Shown here: positions 30,419-41,455 of the stretch, one piece after another | How the letters are laid out: each line of letters starts with the position of its first letter | Numbering within the stretch: the stretch's first letter is position 1 | From: Zygnema cylindricum | Lineage: Eukaryota > Streptophyta > Zygnematophyceae > Zygnematales > Zygnemataceae | DNA: 64,000 nt | Assembly (NCBI GenBank): GCA_037447655.1 | Contig: JBBHKE010003536.1 | Location: 35,968 to 99,967 of the forward strand | Direction of reading: 5' to 3' | Notes under the pieces: model-generated | The model's input: only the letters and a program-made list of their open reading frames with translations | Databases searched by the model: none | Told to the model about the DNA's origin: nothing | Program-made: the position numbers and the translations under genes

Positions 30419-31701
30419 ATGGCGTCGTCATCCCCTCCACCACCAAAATGGAGGAGACTTGTACGGGTAGGGCAAGAAGATATACCCTGCTCGGACAGAT
30501 TATTAGAGGCGGCGGAGGTCATGGTAGAGGCAAACAGGAGGAGGGAGGTAAAAGCAAGGCCAGAGCCAGAGGAGACAGCCAGTAGCGAGGCTGGACCGGC
30601 GGAGACCAGTGGAGGAGAAGGGTCAGAAAATTCAAAAGACCCAAAATATAACCCCCTCCTATAGGAAGAACACGAGGATGGGCAAGATCACGTGATCTAA
30701 GACACTGAGGAGCCGGAGCGGAAACAGACACCTCCACCAATTGACGAGCGAGCCTGTGACTTGGAGGTGATGATGGACCAAAATAAGAAGAGCACCGCAG
30801 TTGATCAGTCCTCAAAAAACGCGGAAAAGAAGGCGCAAGGGCAGTACCCCATCGGAGACGATGTATTTCTTCTTCGAGGGGATCAAGGGGACATAGACGA
30901 GGAGAGTGAAATAGGAGAGGAAATTCTCGATTACCTCTTTCCACTCCCTATCGACACCCGGCATCCGAACCTCACTTTCAACTTCGTTAAGAACTTTTAT
31001 TGGGATCCTTTGGAGTGGCCCGAAGAGTGGCGCACCGGAATATCTAGGGACCCCATTAATATCCCCGCCGATGTGCCGTCACACCCGGCTTGAAATTTCA
31101 TGAGAACGAAGGACCTTCGGTATAACCATAAGGGTTATGTGCGGTTAAACCCTCGTGCCCTGCGGTTTGTGGAAGTGGTTGAAGACAACTAGCGGTAAAA
31201 GGTGGATGCTCCCAAGTTTCTCCGCCATTAACACCCGTTGGATGTCCGCCTTCATGACATCATCTCTCGGGTCGAGGTCACACCCGAGGTATGGGCACTC
31301 AAGTTGGCCCGGAAAAGAACGCTCTACAGCGGGCCCGAGTTGCCAGGAAAGACGTTTCCTTCAAATTAAGGAATGTACCTCAGTGGGAACCAGCCTACGA
31401 AGGGGCGGAAGGAGCACATCGGGTTGAAGAACTCAAAGTTTCCCAAGTCTCGGTACCCGAAGAACTTGCACCGGCGATCATTCCGCCGCAACCCGCAGTA
31501 CCAACGACAACACGAGAGGAAGGGGAGGATCAAGTTCGGGAGTGAATCACTCGGAGACGCTTGGCAGCGGCGGACCATCATATTGCGCTGTTGGAGACTC
31601 GATGTGAGCAGCTCCAAAATCAATTGGACGCCCTGCAACAAGAATTCGAGGAGTACCGATAGGAGACATACAGCATAATCTGGCAATTTCAGTTTCCCTG
31701 A
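30419..31701 (+). pseudogene. Extra acidic ORF downstream of gypsy pol (Gyp2)
   Basis: It starts at a conserved ATG (MASSSPPPPKWRRL) and is open to about 30663, then 30761-31093, then in pieces to 31545. Compared with Gyp1 the order is the same: acidic Ser/Glu-rich N-terminus with ASSEAGPAETSGGEGSENS, the core FYWDPLEWPEEWR and IPADVPSHPA (the next Trp is TGA), NHKGYVRLNP, ISRVEVTPEV-ALKLAR, and a C-terminal coiled coil with LLETRCEQLQNQLDALQQEF. A TGA at 31543-31545 stands where Gyp1 has Arg. The reading ends at TAG 31660-31662 or TGA 31699-31701. The family is unknown to me. Confidence 0.75.
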
Positions 31702-31750
31702 GTATGTTGGGTTCAACGGAACGTTGAAACCTTGGTGGGAGGCACTGTCC

Positions 31751-32255
31751 TGTTACAGAGTTGAGTACTTAGTGGCTAGAGACCAAGTTATTATAGTTGC
31801 GGTTGCAGAGCAGCGCAGGTACGATTCCAGACTAGCGCAACATAGCAACTTGGTAAAGTAGCGTAGCGCAACATAGCAACTTAGTAGAATAGCGTAGCGC
31901 AGCATAGCAACGCAGGGTGGCAGTATAGCAACGCCGCAGAACGTAGATTTAACAGTATATTTCTAGAAAGATATTTTGGATAGGTCTCAGTTGACCGTGA
32001 AGGTCCACGTGTATAGTTGTACATTATAAAGTTGATTAGTAGCTAGTTAATTTAAATAGTGGGGCAGACGTAGTAAAAGAGAGACTCTTTGAGTAGACCT
32101 TCGCAGCGAGCATTCAACCTTGTAATCTTCTCCCGATTAATAAAGACGAACTTGTATCGAGGATTGCTGTGTGACTCTGTTGTTGCTACGAGGGGATCCT
32201 TAGAGCTTTCCGTTGTGCACTGTGGAGTGTTGTGAAGTATTTTGTTCCTTTTACA
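31751..32255 (+). repeat. Gypsy 3' LTR (Gyp2)
   Basis: 505 bp, TGTTACAGAGTTG...CCTTTTACA. A purine-rich stretch (TTGGTGGGAGGCACTG) lies just before it. AATAAAGACG near 32138 could serve as a polyadenylation signal. It aligns with the Gyp1 5' LTR. Confidence 0.9.
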
Positions 32256-32819
32256 TCCAACATAGGAGTCATTTGAAAGAAGATTTTGCGTTTCTTTAAT
32301 GTGTAGTAAATTATGAGTGCAAAAAGTCTTGCTTTCTCTTACTGTGTTTTTAGCCTCATTGGGAAAAGCGTTTGTGTTTTTCTTCATGTTTTTTATTGGT
32401 ACTCATTCAACTTTTTGCCGCTTGGTGAGTCTATAGAAAATGAATGTCGATCACTGTTGTAAGTTTCCGAATCAATTGTGGAATCTTTGTCTTTGGTTCT
32501 TCTATATGCTCTCCGCATCTCATGTACCAACTTGAAAGAGTCAACTTACACTGGGAGATTTAATTTGTACTTCTAGAGGTTAATAGAAGAGGTTGTATTG
32601 TTGTGTGTAGCGCTACCACCATCACAAATTAGTAACCCTTGAACTTCTAGTTTCCTTTGTTGAAGTATGTTTCGTGCGTACCAGACAGTTCGTGCACTAT
32701 GGAATTTAATGTGGCGGTTCGAATGGATTCATGGATTGGGGGAGTGAACGAACAAATATAACTTAAGTGATGTAAAAGACTCACTGAGTGGCGTGTACAA
32801 GTATTGACAAATGGACAAC

Positions 32820-32836
32820 GGATCGCGAAGCGATCC
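32820..32836. other. Perfect 7-bp hairpin
   Basis: GGATCGCGAAGCGATCC folds as GGATCGC-GAA-GCGATCC. No T tract follows. Confidence 0.6.
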
Positions 32837-32870
32837 GATGTGGGAAAGTGAAATGTTGAAACAGGCATCG

Positions 32871-33031
32871 GCGGTACGGCGCACTTGCGACGCAGAAAAG
32901 ACAACGCAACTGCGGTTATTTTGGATGAATATGCGCCGCCGGTACAGAGCAGCTGCGACGTAGACGAGTTAACGCAACTGTGGTTACCTTGATATGATCC
33001 GCACGGACAAAGCTGCTGATGCAGCTGTGGA
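32871..33031. repeat. Two to three degenerate direct repeats of about 68 bp
   Basis: Units begin near 32871 and 32939, with a weaker third near 33000. Shared blocks are GGTAC, GC-CTGCGACG(C/T)AG, AACGCAACTG-GGTTA and GATATG-like ends. The GCAAC motif recalls the gypsy spacer and LTR repeats. Confidence 0.6.
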
Positions 33032-33483
33032 TAATGTAACTAATATAGATTTTGAGTAATGATATTTGTTTAGTGGTTACTTAGTGGTAGCTTGGTTTTT
33101 GACGAACAAAGATTGTGGAGATGTTGGTGTAAATATTTAGTACAACATAGGTTTATCTTTTTGCTAATTAGTTATTAGTATAGATTTGTTAAGTCTGACA
33201 TACCTCGAACTATTCGGGTATACTTACAATAGTTTAGGTAGATGGTAGATAGCGTACGGCTGGTATGCCTCCGTACATTCAGTAGTGAACTCTCATCAAA
33301 GCAGTGGCAGACTATTTTCTGCATCTTTGACCTGTTGGTGTGATCACTCTGTTTGGTACATTCATGTAAAACTTTGTGGGGATGTTCTATGATATAGAAT
33401 ATATATGTGGGTAAAGTTCCATACCATTCGGGAATCTCTCTAAGATTCTGTGAGCCGTCTAAGTGGTTAGTTTGTGAAGCTGT

Positions 33484-34281
33484 CAGCTACCACGTCTGCG
33501 CCTCCATAATGGACTTCATTTCGTCATTTACCCCCTCGATCCATTGATTTCTCTCCGGTGATGAGAAGGCCTTAGGAATTGTTAACGGTTCCGTTGTAGC
33601 TGCAGAGAAAGCAAAATGTGAGCTTGCTTGCAGACGGCTGCTGGTTCTTCTTCCCCCCGGAAATTCTGACGTTGAAATCGTCAACAACCTACTATTTGTT
33701 TTCCTCTTCTGAGCTATTGCATGTGCCGAAAATGGATCTAGAATTGTTGGTTCCACATGTGTAGGTTGTGTAGATGTTGGTGCTGAGTTTCGTTATGCAG
33801 CAGGTGCTGCATCTGGTAGAGGAACTTGTGGAGATGTAGTTGTAGCCGGTGACTGTGACTGAAAATAGACAGGGTGAGTATGCTGAAAGATCACATACTC
33901 TTGTACCTTTCCTGTTTGTTCACTTTCGATGTTTGTGAACAGATCAACCGAATCCTGTTCATCTTTCAACTGTATATTTCTACATACAATAACTTTCTTT
34001 TTCTCTAAGACATATACCCGATAACCTTTTGCATTGTCATCATATCCCATAAAGATTCCAAGTAAGCCCTTAGCTTCCATTTTCCATCCAGTCTGCGACG
34101 TGTCTAAGACAAAACATTTGCTGCCAAATACTCTAAAATGGCAAACATCCGGTTTCATGCCTGTCCAAATTTCATAGGGTGTAGTCTCAACCGATCTAGA
34201 TGCAATTCTATTTTTAATATTAACCGCATAATTGAGTGCTTCAGCCCAGAATTTCAAATCTAAACCTTTGTTTGCAAGCAT
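33484..34281 (-). pseudogene. Copia integrase end, linker and RT stub (H1)
   Basis: 33793-34281 is the integrase C-terminal part (DLKFWAEALNYAVNIKNRI, TPYEIWTGMKPDVCHFRVFG, GIFMGYDDNAKGYRVY). 33487-33756 is the linker (ISTSEFPGGRRTSSRLQASS) ending at NDEMKSIMEAQTW, the very start of RT. There the element breaks off. The matching part in H2 continues into a complete RT. Confidence 0.88.
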
Positions 34282-34720
34282 AGATCTAGCACTTTATGTT
34301 ACATTTCTATGTAGTCTTTCAGATACACCATTCTATTCTGGTGTGTACGGAACTGTCAGGTTATGACTGATACCTTCCTGGAGGAGAAACTGCTCGAACT
34401 CCTTTAAAGTATATTCTCCTCCGTTGTCTGATCTTAGTGCCAGGATCGGAACTCCATGCAACTTTTCTGCCCATGCCTTGTAGTGTTTGAAGTGTGTAAA
34501 CACTTCACTCTTGTGATGCATGAAGTAAACTCTTGTGAACCTCGAGTAGTCATCAGTGAATGTAACCATATAGTGAACACCACCAGTTGATGGAACATAT
34601 GATGGACCGAGAACATCCGAGTGGATAAGTTGTAGAACTCTGTCCGATCTGTGGTCAGATTGCTGTGGAAAAGGTAATCTGTGAATCTTTCTAAGAGAGC
34701 ATCCATCACATGATTTCACA
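34282..34720 (-). pseudogene. Copia integrase core (H1)
   Basis: The open frame 34333-34719 has the second half of the HHCC finger (CDGCSLRKIHRLPF) and integrase acids in IHSDVLGPSYV and RSDNGGEYTL. The Glu of NGVSERL follows after a TAG at a Gln position (PYTPE-stop-NGVSE). Only this stop interrupts the core. Confidence 0.9.
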
Positions 34721-35270
34721 GGCTAAGAAGTAAGAGAAACACCCTCAACCATTCCTAAATTCACCATCGTTTGTAAGCTATCATAATTTACATGGCCTAA
34801 TCTCTTATGCCATAGCTCATTCACAGATGATACACTGGAATACAAAACATCATTTTCTTTATATTCAGCCATATCCATCCTATTCATCTTGCTTGCATCT
34901 CTAGTTCTTGTCACTGCAACTTTACCTAGCTTGCTAACAACCTGCCTTCCTCCTTTGAGGATTACATCAAAGCTTTTGCTCTCTACCAAGGAAGTAGAAA
35001 ATAGATTCTTTTTGAATTCTAGTACATATAACACATTGTGGAGAGTTTTTTCTACAGACTTTCCCCCCACAACAACCATTAAGGATACATCACCCTATGC
35101 TGAAGTCTGCACACTCATGCCGCACGCATAGTACATGTTCTTGGGAGTTGTCACCTTCAGGTTGGAAAAACTGGACTTGTTCCAACACATGTGTGCCGAA
35201 GCTCCGATATCCATGATCCATCCTGTATCTTTTTGACCTTCCATAACTACCGCCATTGCGAATAATTATG
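34721..35270 (-). pseudogene. Copia protease and gag-pre-integrase (H1)
   Basis: The protease box reads WIMDIGASAHMC (D-I-G for D-S-G). 34723-35079 continues with VGGKSVEKTLHNVLYVLEF, KNLFSTSLVESKSFDVI and the His half of the finger WHKRLGHVNYDSLQTMV. One TAG separates the two parts. Confidence 0.88.
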
Positions 35271-36228
35271 CATCTTCGCCTTTAGCATAAGACAATGGAT
35301 CATCCTCTTCAGTTGCAGAACCTGAGAAGAGAGCAGTTCCCCGAGAAGAGTTTCTAGAAAAACCCTTATGATATGGGCTCAGCTGCCAGCCTGGAGGATA
35401 TAATCCTGTTTCATTTGCCTTTTTGAGCTTCAAAGAGTACATGTATCCATGTCCCATGTCCCTTTTCAGAGCAATAAAAGCAAATAGTATACTGTCTATT
35501 TGGCCTATTGTTATACCGATTCAGATTCTGATTCCTAACCTGATTTTTGTTATGACTAAGTAAAGCGTTTCTGTCAAATCTGTGTTCAAAGCTTCTACCT
35601 TTTTCTCTCCCTAAAGTATTTTAGTAGTTGCTTCCTCTTCTAAGATCAGATTGTATACTTGTTGAAATGTCCAACTAGACTTATCATGAGTTTTCAGCTG
35701 GACAGACACTCCTTTCATGTTACTACGGAGTCCTCTAACAAGTAAAGCTGCCTGTTGGAACTCAGGAAATGAGCCACCAGCTGACGAATGTGCATCAATA
35801 AGAGCCCTAAAGATATCACAATATTCCACCATACTCCCCCCGGAGTATTTATAGTCCCAGGTTTGTCAAACCACCAGAAGTTCTTCCTGGACATTAGATT
35901 TCTTAAAAGCAGTTTTTAGTGATTCCCATATTTCTTTTGCTTTCTTCAATTTGAGCCGAGACATAACCAAATTCTCTGAGATGCACAGGATCAGATATTT
36001 TCGCGCCATAGAGTTTTTCTTCGCCCACGTCGGATCTGTTTCATCTAAAGTACCATCCAAGACCCCCAATAAGTCAGCAGTTTTAAATGTGGATTCAACC
36101 ATTGCCGCCCAATATGCATACTTTTGGCCATTGAATATGGGAATTCTTGATAAAAGGCCCATAACCTGTTGTTCTACAACCACAGTAGCATGAGAAGACC
36201 CAGAAGCAGTAGTAGTGGAAGTAAACAT
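35271..36228 (-). pseudogene. Copia gag (H1)
   Basis: It starts at ATG 36228 inside the LTR (MFTSTTTASGSSHA) and passes through the primer site (QQVMGLLSRIPIFNG). The open part 35866-36228 has YWAAMVESTFKTADLLGVLD and SRLKLKKAKEIWESLKTAF. 35611-35832 has VEYCDIFRALIDAHSSAGGS and LVRGLRSNMKGVSVQLK. The knuckle region (35440-35480) is too damaged to show all ligands. Confidence 0.88.
36156..36166 (-). other. Half-tRNA primer binding site (H1)
   Basis: Minus strand GGTTATGGGCC directly after the LTR end. It matches initiator tRNA-Met over 11 bases. H2 has GGTTATGGGC at the same place (41373-41382). Confidence 0.75.
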
Positions 36229-37152
36229 TTAAAGCAGAAGCTAACAAGCACCCTACTCAACAGCCAACTTCAAGATGTGATAGAATGCAACTCCGTGATC
36301 AATGCAGACTCAAATTTTGCATAACAGTAGTAAGCACAGTGTAGAATCACTCTACAAAGATTCAACTCAATTGATCCAGTCAACCATAAGATATTCACAC
36401 TGCATATTCACAAAAACTGCCTTAGTAGATTAATATCCCAAGACTTGGATGATCACAATTTGTCTAAGTCCTAACCTATATACTCACACTGAGTATCTAT
36501 TGGTCACACTAATTTAAGTGACTGTACTACAGTACTGTCCTATGCTACGACAAAGTACTAAAACTGTACTTACTATTCCAGGAGTACTTCCAAAACCTAA
36601 TTTTGCCATTTCTCTAAATCTGAATAGTGCGACACTATTTTAAATCAACTAAACTACAAATCCTTGTTTCCAGATATTTACAAATAGAAGACCGTACATT
36701 AAATGTTCCTGGCGCTTAGTCAGCAGTGGTCCATAGCATCCGGCTGACTGTTGTCATGTAGTACGAAGCACCTGATAGCGTCCAAGTGTGCTTGTCATTT
36801 GTGGTCCCTTCTGAATCGCGTCCGTTAATTCGATGTCAATCAACGACCCTTCTTGGCTGACCGTACCATACTTTCCTAGGTATGCGGTTTTTGTTCCGTT
36901 CGTCCAATTTCGTCAATCCGCTCGTTATTCTTCGACACGTGTAACTGGTCATCTGCGCTACTCCGTAAAACCTGCAACACCCTTTTCCTGTCGACGCGTG
37001 TCCAGCTGGCCGTACAGTACACTCTCTTTAATCTTCTATTACTGTAACACTATTTGAGGTAAGTATTACAGGTGTCCATTTCCCAAAATATTCTAAGTCC
37101 TTAATTCCTCCTCACAGCTCTATCTTCTGAGTAAAGATTTCCAAATTCAACC
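36167..37152 (-). repeat. Middle LTR of the H array
   Basis: About 986 bp. It is the 3' LTR of H2 and the 5' LTR of H1. It follows the polypurine tract GATTTAGGGGAT (37153 onward, minus). It aligns throughout with 41383-42344 with small indels (for example around 36710-36820). It lacks the tRNA-like and hairpin layout of the A-type LTRs. Confidence 0.88.
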
Positions 37153-37175
37153 ATCCCCTAAATCTTTAGACTCAG

Positions 37176-38696
37176 TCACTCACTCAGCCCAATAGCCTTT
37201 CTACAAAACTGTAACTTAGGAGCAGGAAGGGGTTTGGTTAACGTGTCAACAACCATTTTCTCATCCGGTAAATAACACAATTTTAGCACTCTTGCAAGCA
37301 CATTTTCCCTCACAAAATGAAGTCTGACATCGATGTGGTTGCTCTTAAAATGATGACTCGGGTTAGTAGCAATAGCAATGGCTGCCTGATTGTCACACCA
37401 AATAATCTGTGGACCTGTCTGCATGTATCCAAGTTCCTCCGAAATGGACTTAACCCATAGGAGTTCTTTGAGTGCAGAAGCTGCTGCCATGTACTCTGAC
37501 TCCATTGTAGACTGTGCTGTAACCTTTTGCTGCTTGCTGCTCCAGCAGCAAGTTCCATCTCCGATCTTTAAGACGAAGCCGGTTGTGGATTTTCGGCTTG
37601 GCATATCCCCATAGCTGGCGTCACTCCAAGTCTGCATTTTCACTTCTCCTCCTCCGAGTATCAGCTTAAGATCTCGAGTGCCTGCAAGGTATCTCAAAAC
37701 TCTTTTTGCAGCTTCCCAGTCTGCCCTCTTGGGATTCTGCAGACTTCTACTTAGGACTCCTACAGCTGCTGCAATGTCACGTCTCGTACAATTCATGAAG
37801 TATATGAGACTTCCCACTACCTATCTATACGGCTTTGAAGCCATAAATTCTTCCTCCCCTGACTCTAGACTCTCACTAACCATTATGCCTGAGTTTGACT
37901 CACTTCTATTAAGCTTCTGTCTGAATTCCATGGGAGTAACAGATCCTTTTACATCTTTCATTTCAAATTTTTCCAGCATATTACTTATTGCTTCCTTTTG
38001 GGTTAACATAATTAGTTTTTTGTTTCTGTCTCTCTCTACCTGTATTCCTAAGATATACTTAGATTCACCAAGATCTTTCATCTCTAATCTCGACCTTAAA
38101 GCCGCTTTAATTCGATTTATTTCATCCATAGATTTGTTTATTAAACGCAAGTCATCCACATATACAGCAATATAAAGAATCCCATCCTCCCATTGCAGTA
38201 CATACACTGAATGATCTGAACTAATCCTTTGAAATCCTATTCCAGTAAGAAATTCATCCAGTTTTAAGTTCCATTGTGTAGGGGTTTGTTTCAGCCCATA
38301 CAAGGATTTTACTAGTTTACACACTAAGTCTTTTTTCCCATTCCCTGCATACATCTCCGGTTGTTTCATGTAAAAGGTCTCCTCTAATTCTTCATGCATG
38401 AAGGCAGTCTTAACGTCCATCTGGTGGACTTCCATGTTTTCTATAGCAGCCAAACTTAGTAAGATTCTAACAGTGGGAAATCTAACAAATGGAGAGAAGG
38501 TTTCCTCAAAATCAATACCTTCTTTGTGATTGTAACCTTTGGCCAGAAGTCCGGCCTTGTATCTTTCGATGGTGTTATCCGGGTTGAGCTTCACTTTGAA
38601 CACCCATTTGTTGCCGATGGCTTTCTTGCCCGGAGGAAGATCCACCAGCTCCCATGTCTGCGCCTCCATGATGGACTTCATTTCGTCATTTACCAT
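37176..38696 (-). CDS. Copia reverse transcriptase and RNase H (H2), one stop
   Basis: This is the best preserved copia pol segment in the window. 37821-38696 (291 residues): NDEMKSIMEAQTWELVDLPP, KWVFKVKLNPDNTIERYK, HQMDVKTAFMHEELEE, SLYGLKQTPTQWN, catalytic IAVYVDDLRLINKS, MKDLGESKYILGIQVERDRN. A single TAG at a Gln position (37818-37820, PYR-stop-VVGS) leads into 37176-37817 with RNase H acids in TWSDASYGD, STMESEYMAAA and WCDNQAAIAIA, ending at LPAPKLQFCRKAIGLSE just before the polypurine tract. Confidence 0.92.
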
Positions 38697-38781
38697 TTGT
38701 TGCCGATGGCTTTCTTGTCGGAGGAAGATCCACCAGCTCCCATGTTTGCGCCTCCATGATGGACTTCATTTCGTCATTTAC
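38605..38781. repeat. 89-bp tandem duplication at the RT start (H2)
   Basis: Units 38605-38693 and 38694-38781 are almost identical: CATTTGTTGCCGATGGCTTT ... GACTTCATTTCGTCATTTAC. The second is 1 base shorter. The unit is not a multiple of three, so the RT is put out of frame with the upstream linker. Confidence 0.92.
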
Positions 38782-39245
38782 CACTTCGATCCAGTGATTT
38801 CTCTCTGGTGATGAGAAGGCCTCCTGAATTGTTAGCGGTTTTGTTGTAGCTGCAGAGAAAGCAAAATGTGAGCTTGCTTGCAGACGGCTGCTGGTTCTTC
38901 TTCCCCCCGGAAATTTTGACGCTGAAATCGTCTGCAACCTGTGATTTGCTTTCCTGTTCTGAGCTGTTGCAGGTGCCGAAACCGAATCTAGATTTGCTGA
39001 TTCCACATGTGTAAGAAGTTGTGTAGATTCTGGTTCTGCAGCAAGTGCTGCATCTGGTAGAGGAACCTGTGGAGATGTAGTTGTAGCCGGTGACTGTTAC
39101 TGAAAATAGACAGGGTAAGTATGCTGAAAGATCACATATTCTTGTACCTTTCTTGGTTGTTCACATTCGGTGATTGTGAACAGATCAACCAAATCCTGTT
39201 CATCTTTCAACTGTATATTTCTACATATGATAAATTTCTTTTTCT
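38694..39245 (-). pseudogene. Copia linker and duplicated RT start (H2)
   Basis: The open frame 38686-39006 reads ISASKFPGGRRTSSRLQASS, EAFSSPERNHWIEVVNDEMK and a second copy of the RT start. It then runs into the tandem duplication and loses frame. The region up to 39245 is the variable part of the linker with stops. Confidence 0.85.
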
Positions 39246-39960
39246 CTAAGACATATACCCTAAACCATTTGCATTGTCATCATATCCCATAAAGATTCTA
39301 GGTAAGCCCTTAGCTTCTATTTTCCATCTAGTCTGCCATGTGTCTAAGACAAAACATTTGCTGCCAAATACTCTAAAGAAGCTAACATCCAGTTTCATGC
39401 CTGTCCAGAGTTCATAGGGTGTAGTCTCAACCGATCTAGATGGAATTGTATTTTTAATATAAACAGCCCAATTGAGTGCTTCAGCCCAGAATTTCAAATC
39501 TAAACCTTTGTCTCTATGCATAGATCTAGCACTTTCTGTCACATTTCTATTTAGTCTTTCAGATACACCATTCTGTTTTGGTGTGCACGAAACTGTCAGG
39601 TTATGACTGATACGTTCTTCGAGGAGAAAGTGCTCGAACTCATTTAAAGTTTATTCTCCTCCGTTGTCCGATCTTAGTGCCAGAATCGGATCTCCATGCA
39701 GCTTTTCTACCCATGACTTGTAGTGTTTGAAGTGTGTTAACACTTCACTCTTGTGTTGCATGAAGTAAACTCTTCTGAACCTCGAGTAGTCATCAATGAA
39801 TGTAACTATAAAGTGAACACCACCGGCTGATGGAACTTGTGATGGACCAAGAACATCCGAGTGGATAAGTTGTAGAACTTTGTCCGATCTATGATCAGAT
39901 TGTTGTGGAAAAGGTAATCTGTGAATCTTTCCATCGATCACATGATTTCACAGGCTGAGA
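39246..39960 (-). pseudogene. Copia integrase (H2)
   Basis: 39651-39941 has IHRLPFPQQSDHRSDKVLQL, IHSDVLGPSQV (Asp) and ALRSDNGGE (Asp), ending at a TAA. 39246-39542 has KGLDLKFWAEALNWAVYIKN and TPYELWTGMKLDVSFFRVFG. The Glu-bearing segment between them has stops. H1 carries the same gene. Confidence 0.88.
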
Positions 39961-40560
39961 AGTAAGAGAAACACCCTCATCCTTTCATGAATTCACCATC
40001 TTTTGTAAGCTATTATAATTGACATGGCCTAATCTCTTATGCCATAGCTCATAGACAGATGATACACTGGAATAGAAAACATCATTTACTTTTTATTCAT
40101 CCATATCCATCCTATACATCTTGCTTCCATCTCTAGTTCCTGTCAATGTAACTTTACCTAGCTTGCTAACAACTTGCCTTCCTCCTTTCGAAATACATCA
40201 AAACCTTTGCTCTCTACCAAGGAAGTAAAATATATATTCTTTTTGAATTTCGGAACATATAACACATTGTGGAGAGTTTTTTCTATAGACTTTACAACTA
40301 CCATTAAGGAAATATCACCCTGTACTGAAGTCTGCACACTCATGCCGCAGGCATACTAGATGTTCTTGGGAGTTGGCGCCTTGAGATTGGAAAAACTGGA
40401 CTTGTTCCAACACATGTGTGCCGAAGCTCCGGTATCCATGATCCATCCTGTATCTTTTTGACCTTCCAAAGTTGCCGCCATTGCGAACAATTCTGCATCT
40501 TCGCCTTCACCATAAGACAATGGATCATCCTCTTCAGTTGCAGAACCTGAAAAGAGAGCA
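39961..40560 (-). pseudogene. Copia protease and gag-pre-integrase (H2)
   Basis: Pieces: DTGASAHMCWNKSSFSNLK in the frame through 40340-40470 (DTG protease box, intact), VKSIEKTLHNVLYVPKF (40158-40343) and WHKRLGHVNYNSLQKMV near 40000. Stops and one deletion separate them. Confidence 0.8.
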
Positions 40561-41455
40561 GTTCACCGAGAAGAGTTTCCAGAAAAGCCCTTATGATCTA
40601 GGCTCTGCTGCAAGCAATGACGATATAATCTTGTTTCATTTGCCCTTTTCAGCTTCAAACAGTACCTGTATCCATGTCCCTTTTCAGAGTAGTAAAAAGA
40701 AGTAGTAGACTGTCTATTTGGCTTATTGTTATACTAATTCAGATTCTGATTCCTATCCTGTTTTTTTTTCTGATTAAGTAAAGTTTTTCTGTCAAAATCT
40801 GTGTTCAAAGCTTCTACCTTTTTCAATCCCTGAAGTATTTTAGTAGTTGCTTCCTCTTCTAAGATCAGATTGTATAGTAGTTGAAATGTCTAGTTAGAAT
40901 TATCATGAGTTTTCATCTGGACAGACACTCCTTTCATGTTATTAGGGAGTCATCTAACAAGTAAAGTTGCCTGTTGGAACTCAAGAAATGATCCACCAGC
41001 TGACGAATGTGCATCAATGAGAGCCCGAAAGTTATCACAATATTCCACCATACTCCCTCGGAGTATTTATAGTCCCAAATTTGTCAAACTATTAGAAGTT
41101 CCTCTTGGACATTAGATTTCTCAAAAGCAGTATTTAGTGATTCCCAAATTTCTTTTGCTTTTTTCATTTTGAGCCGAGACATAACCAAATTCTCTGCAAT
41201 GCAAAGAATCAGATTGTTTCGCGCCAAAGAGTTTTTTTCGCCTACGTCGGATCTGTTTCATCTAAAGCACCATCCAAAACCCCAATAAATCAGCAGTTTC
41301 AAATATGGATTCAACCATTGCTGCCCAGTATGCATACTTTTGGCCATTGAATATAGGAATTCTTAATGAAATGCCCATAACCTATCGCTCTACAACCACA
41401 GTAGCAGAGAAGACCCGAAGCAGTTGTAGTGGAAGTAAACATCTAAAACAGTAGC
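40561..41455 (-). pseudogene. Copia gag (H2)
   Basis: There is no long frame, but the order matches H1: MFTSTTTA-like start at about 41441 in the LTR, VMGISLRIPIFNGQKYAYWA, the region equal to KEIWESLNTAF, MVEYCDNFRALIDAHSSAGG (about 41000), then the knuckle region near 40690 with FYYSEKGHGYRYC (one Cys replaced by Tyr). Confidence 0.82.

Larger units (their letters stand above)
12363..32255 (+). mobile_element. Gyp2: Ty3/gypsy chromovirus copy, 5'-truncated and nested
   Basis: Plus-strand pieces of the same family as Gyp1 occur in order: RT-RNase H (12363-13480), integrase (13480-14094), integrase end and chromodomain (28346-28934), the extra ORF (30419-31701) and 3' LTR (31751-32255). LTR C with B and A nested inside lies between 14095 and 28163. 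Solo LTR E lies at 28935-30126. The 5' LTR, gag and early RT are absent, with LTR D at the left break. Confidence 0.9.
32256..33483. other. Gene-free stretch between Gyp2 and the H array
   Basis: AT-rich, possibly original host DNA. Short frames (32052-32387, 32647-32904, minus) have no recognisable domain. It contains a perfect hairpin and a short direct-repeat array, listed separately. Confidence 0.5.

Noticed and set aside
32647-32904. 85-codon minus ORF as a host gene
   Set aside because: No domain, no conserved neighbour and low-complexity surroundings. Length is within chance for this composition.
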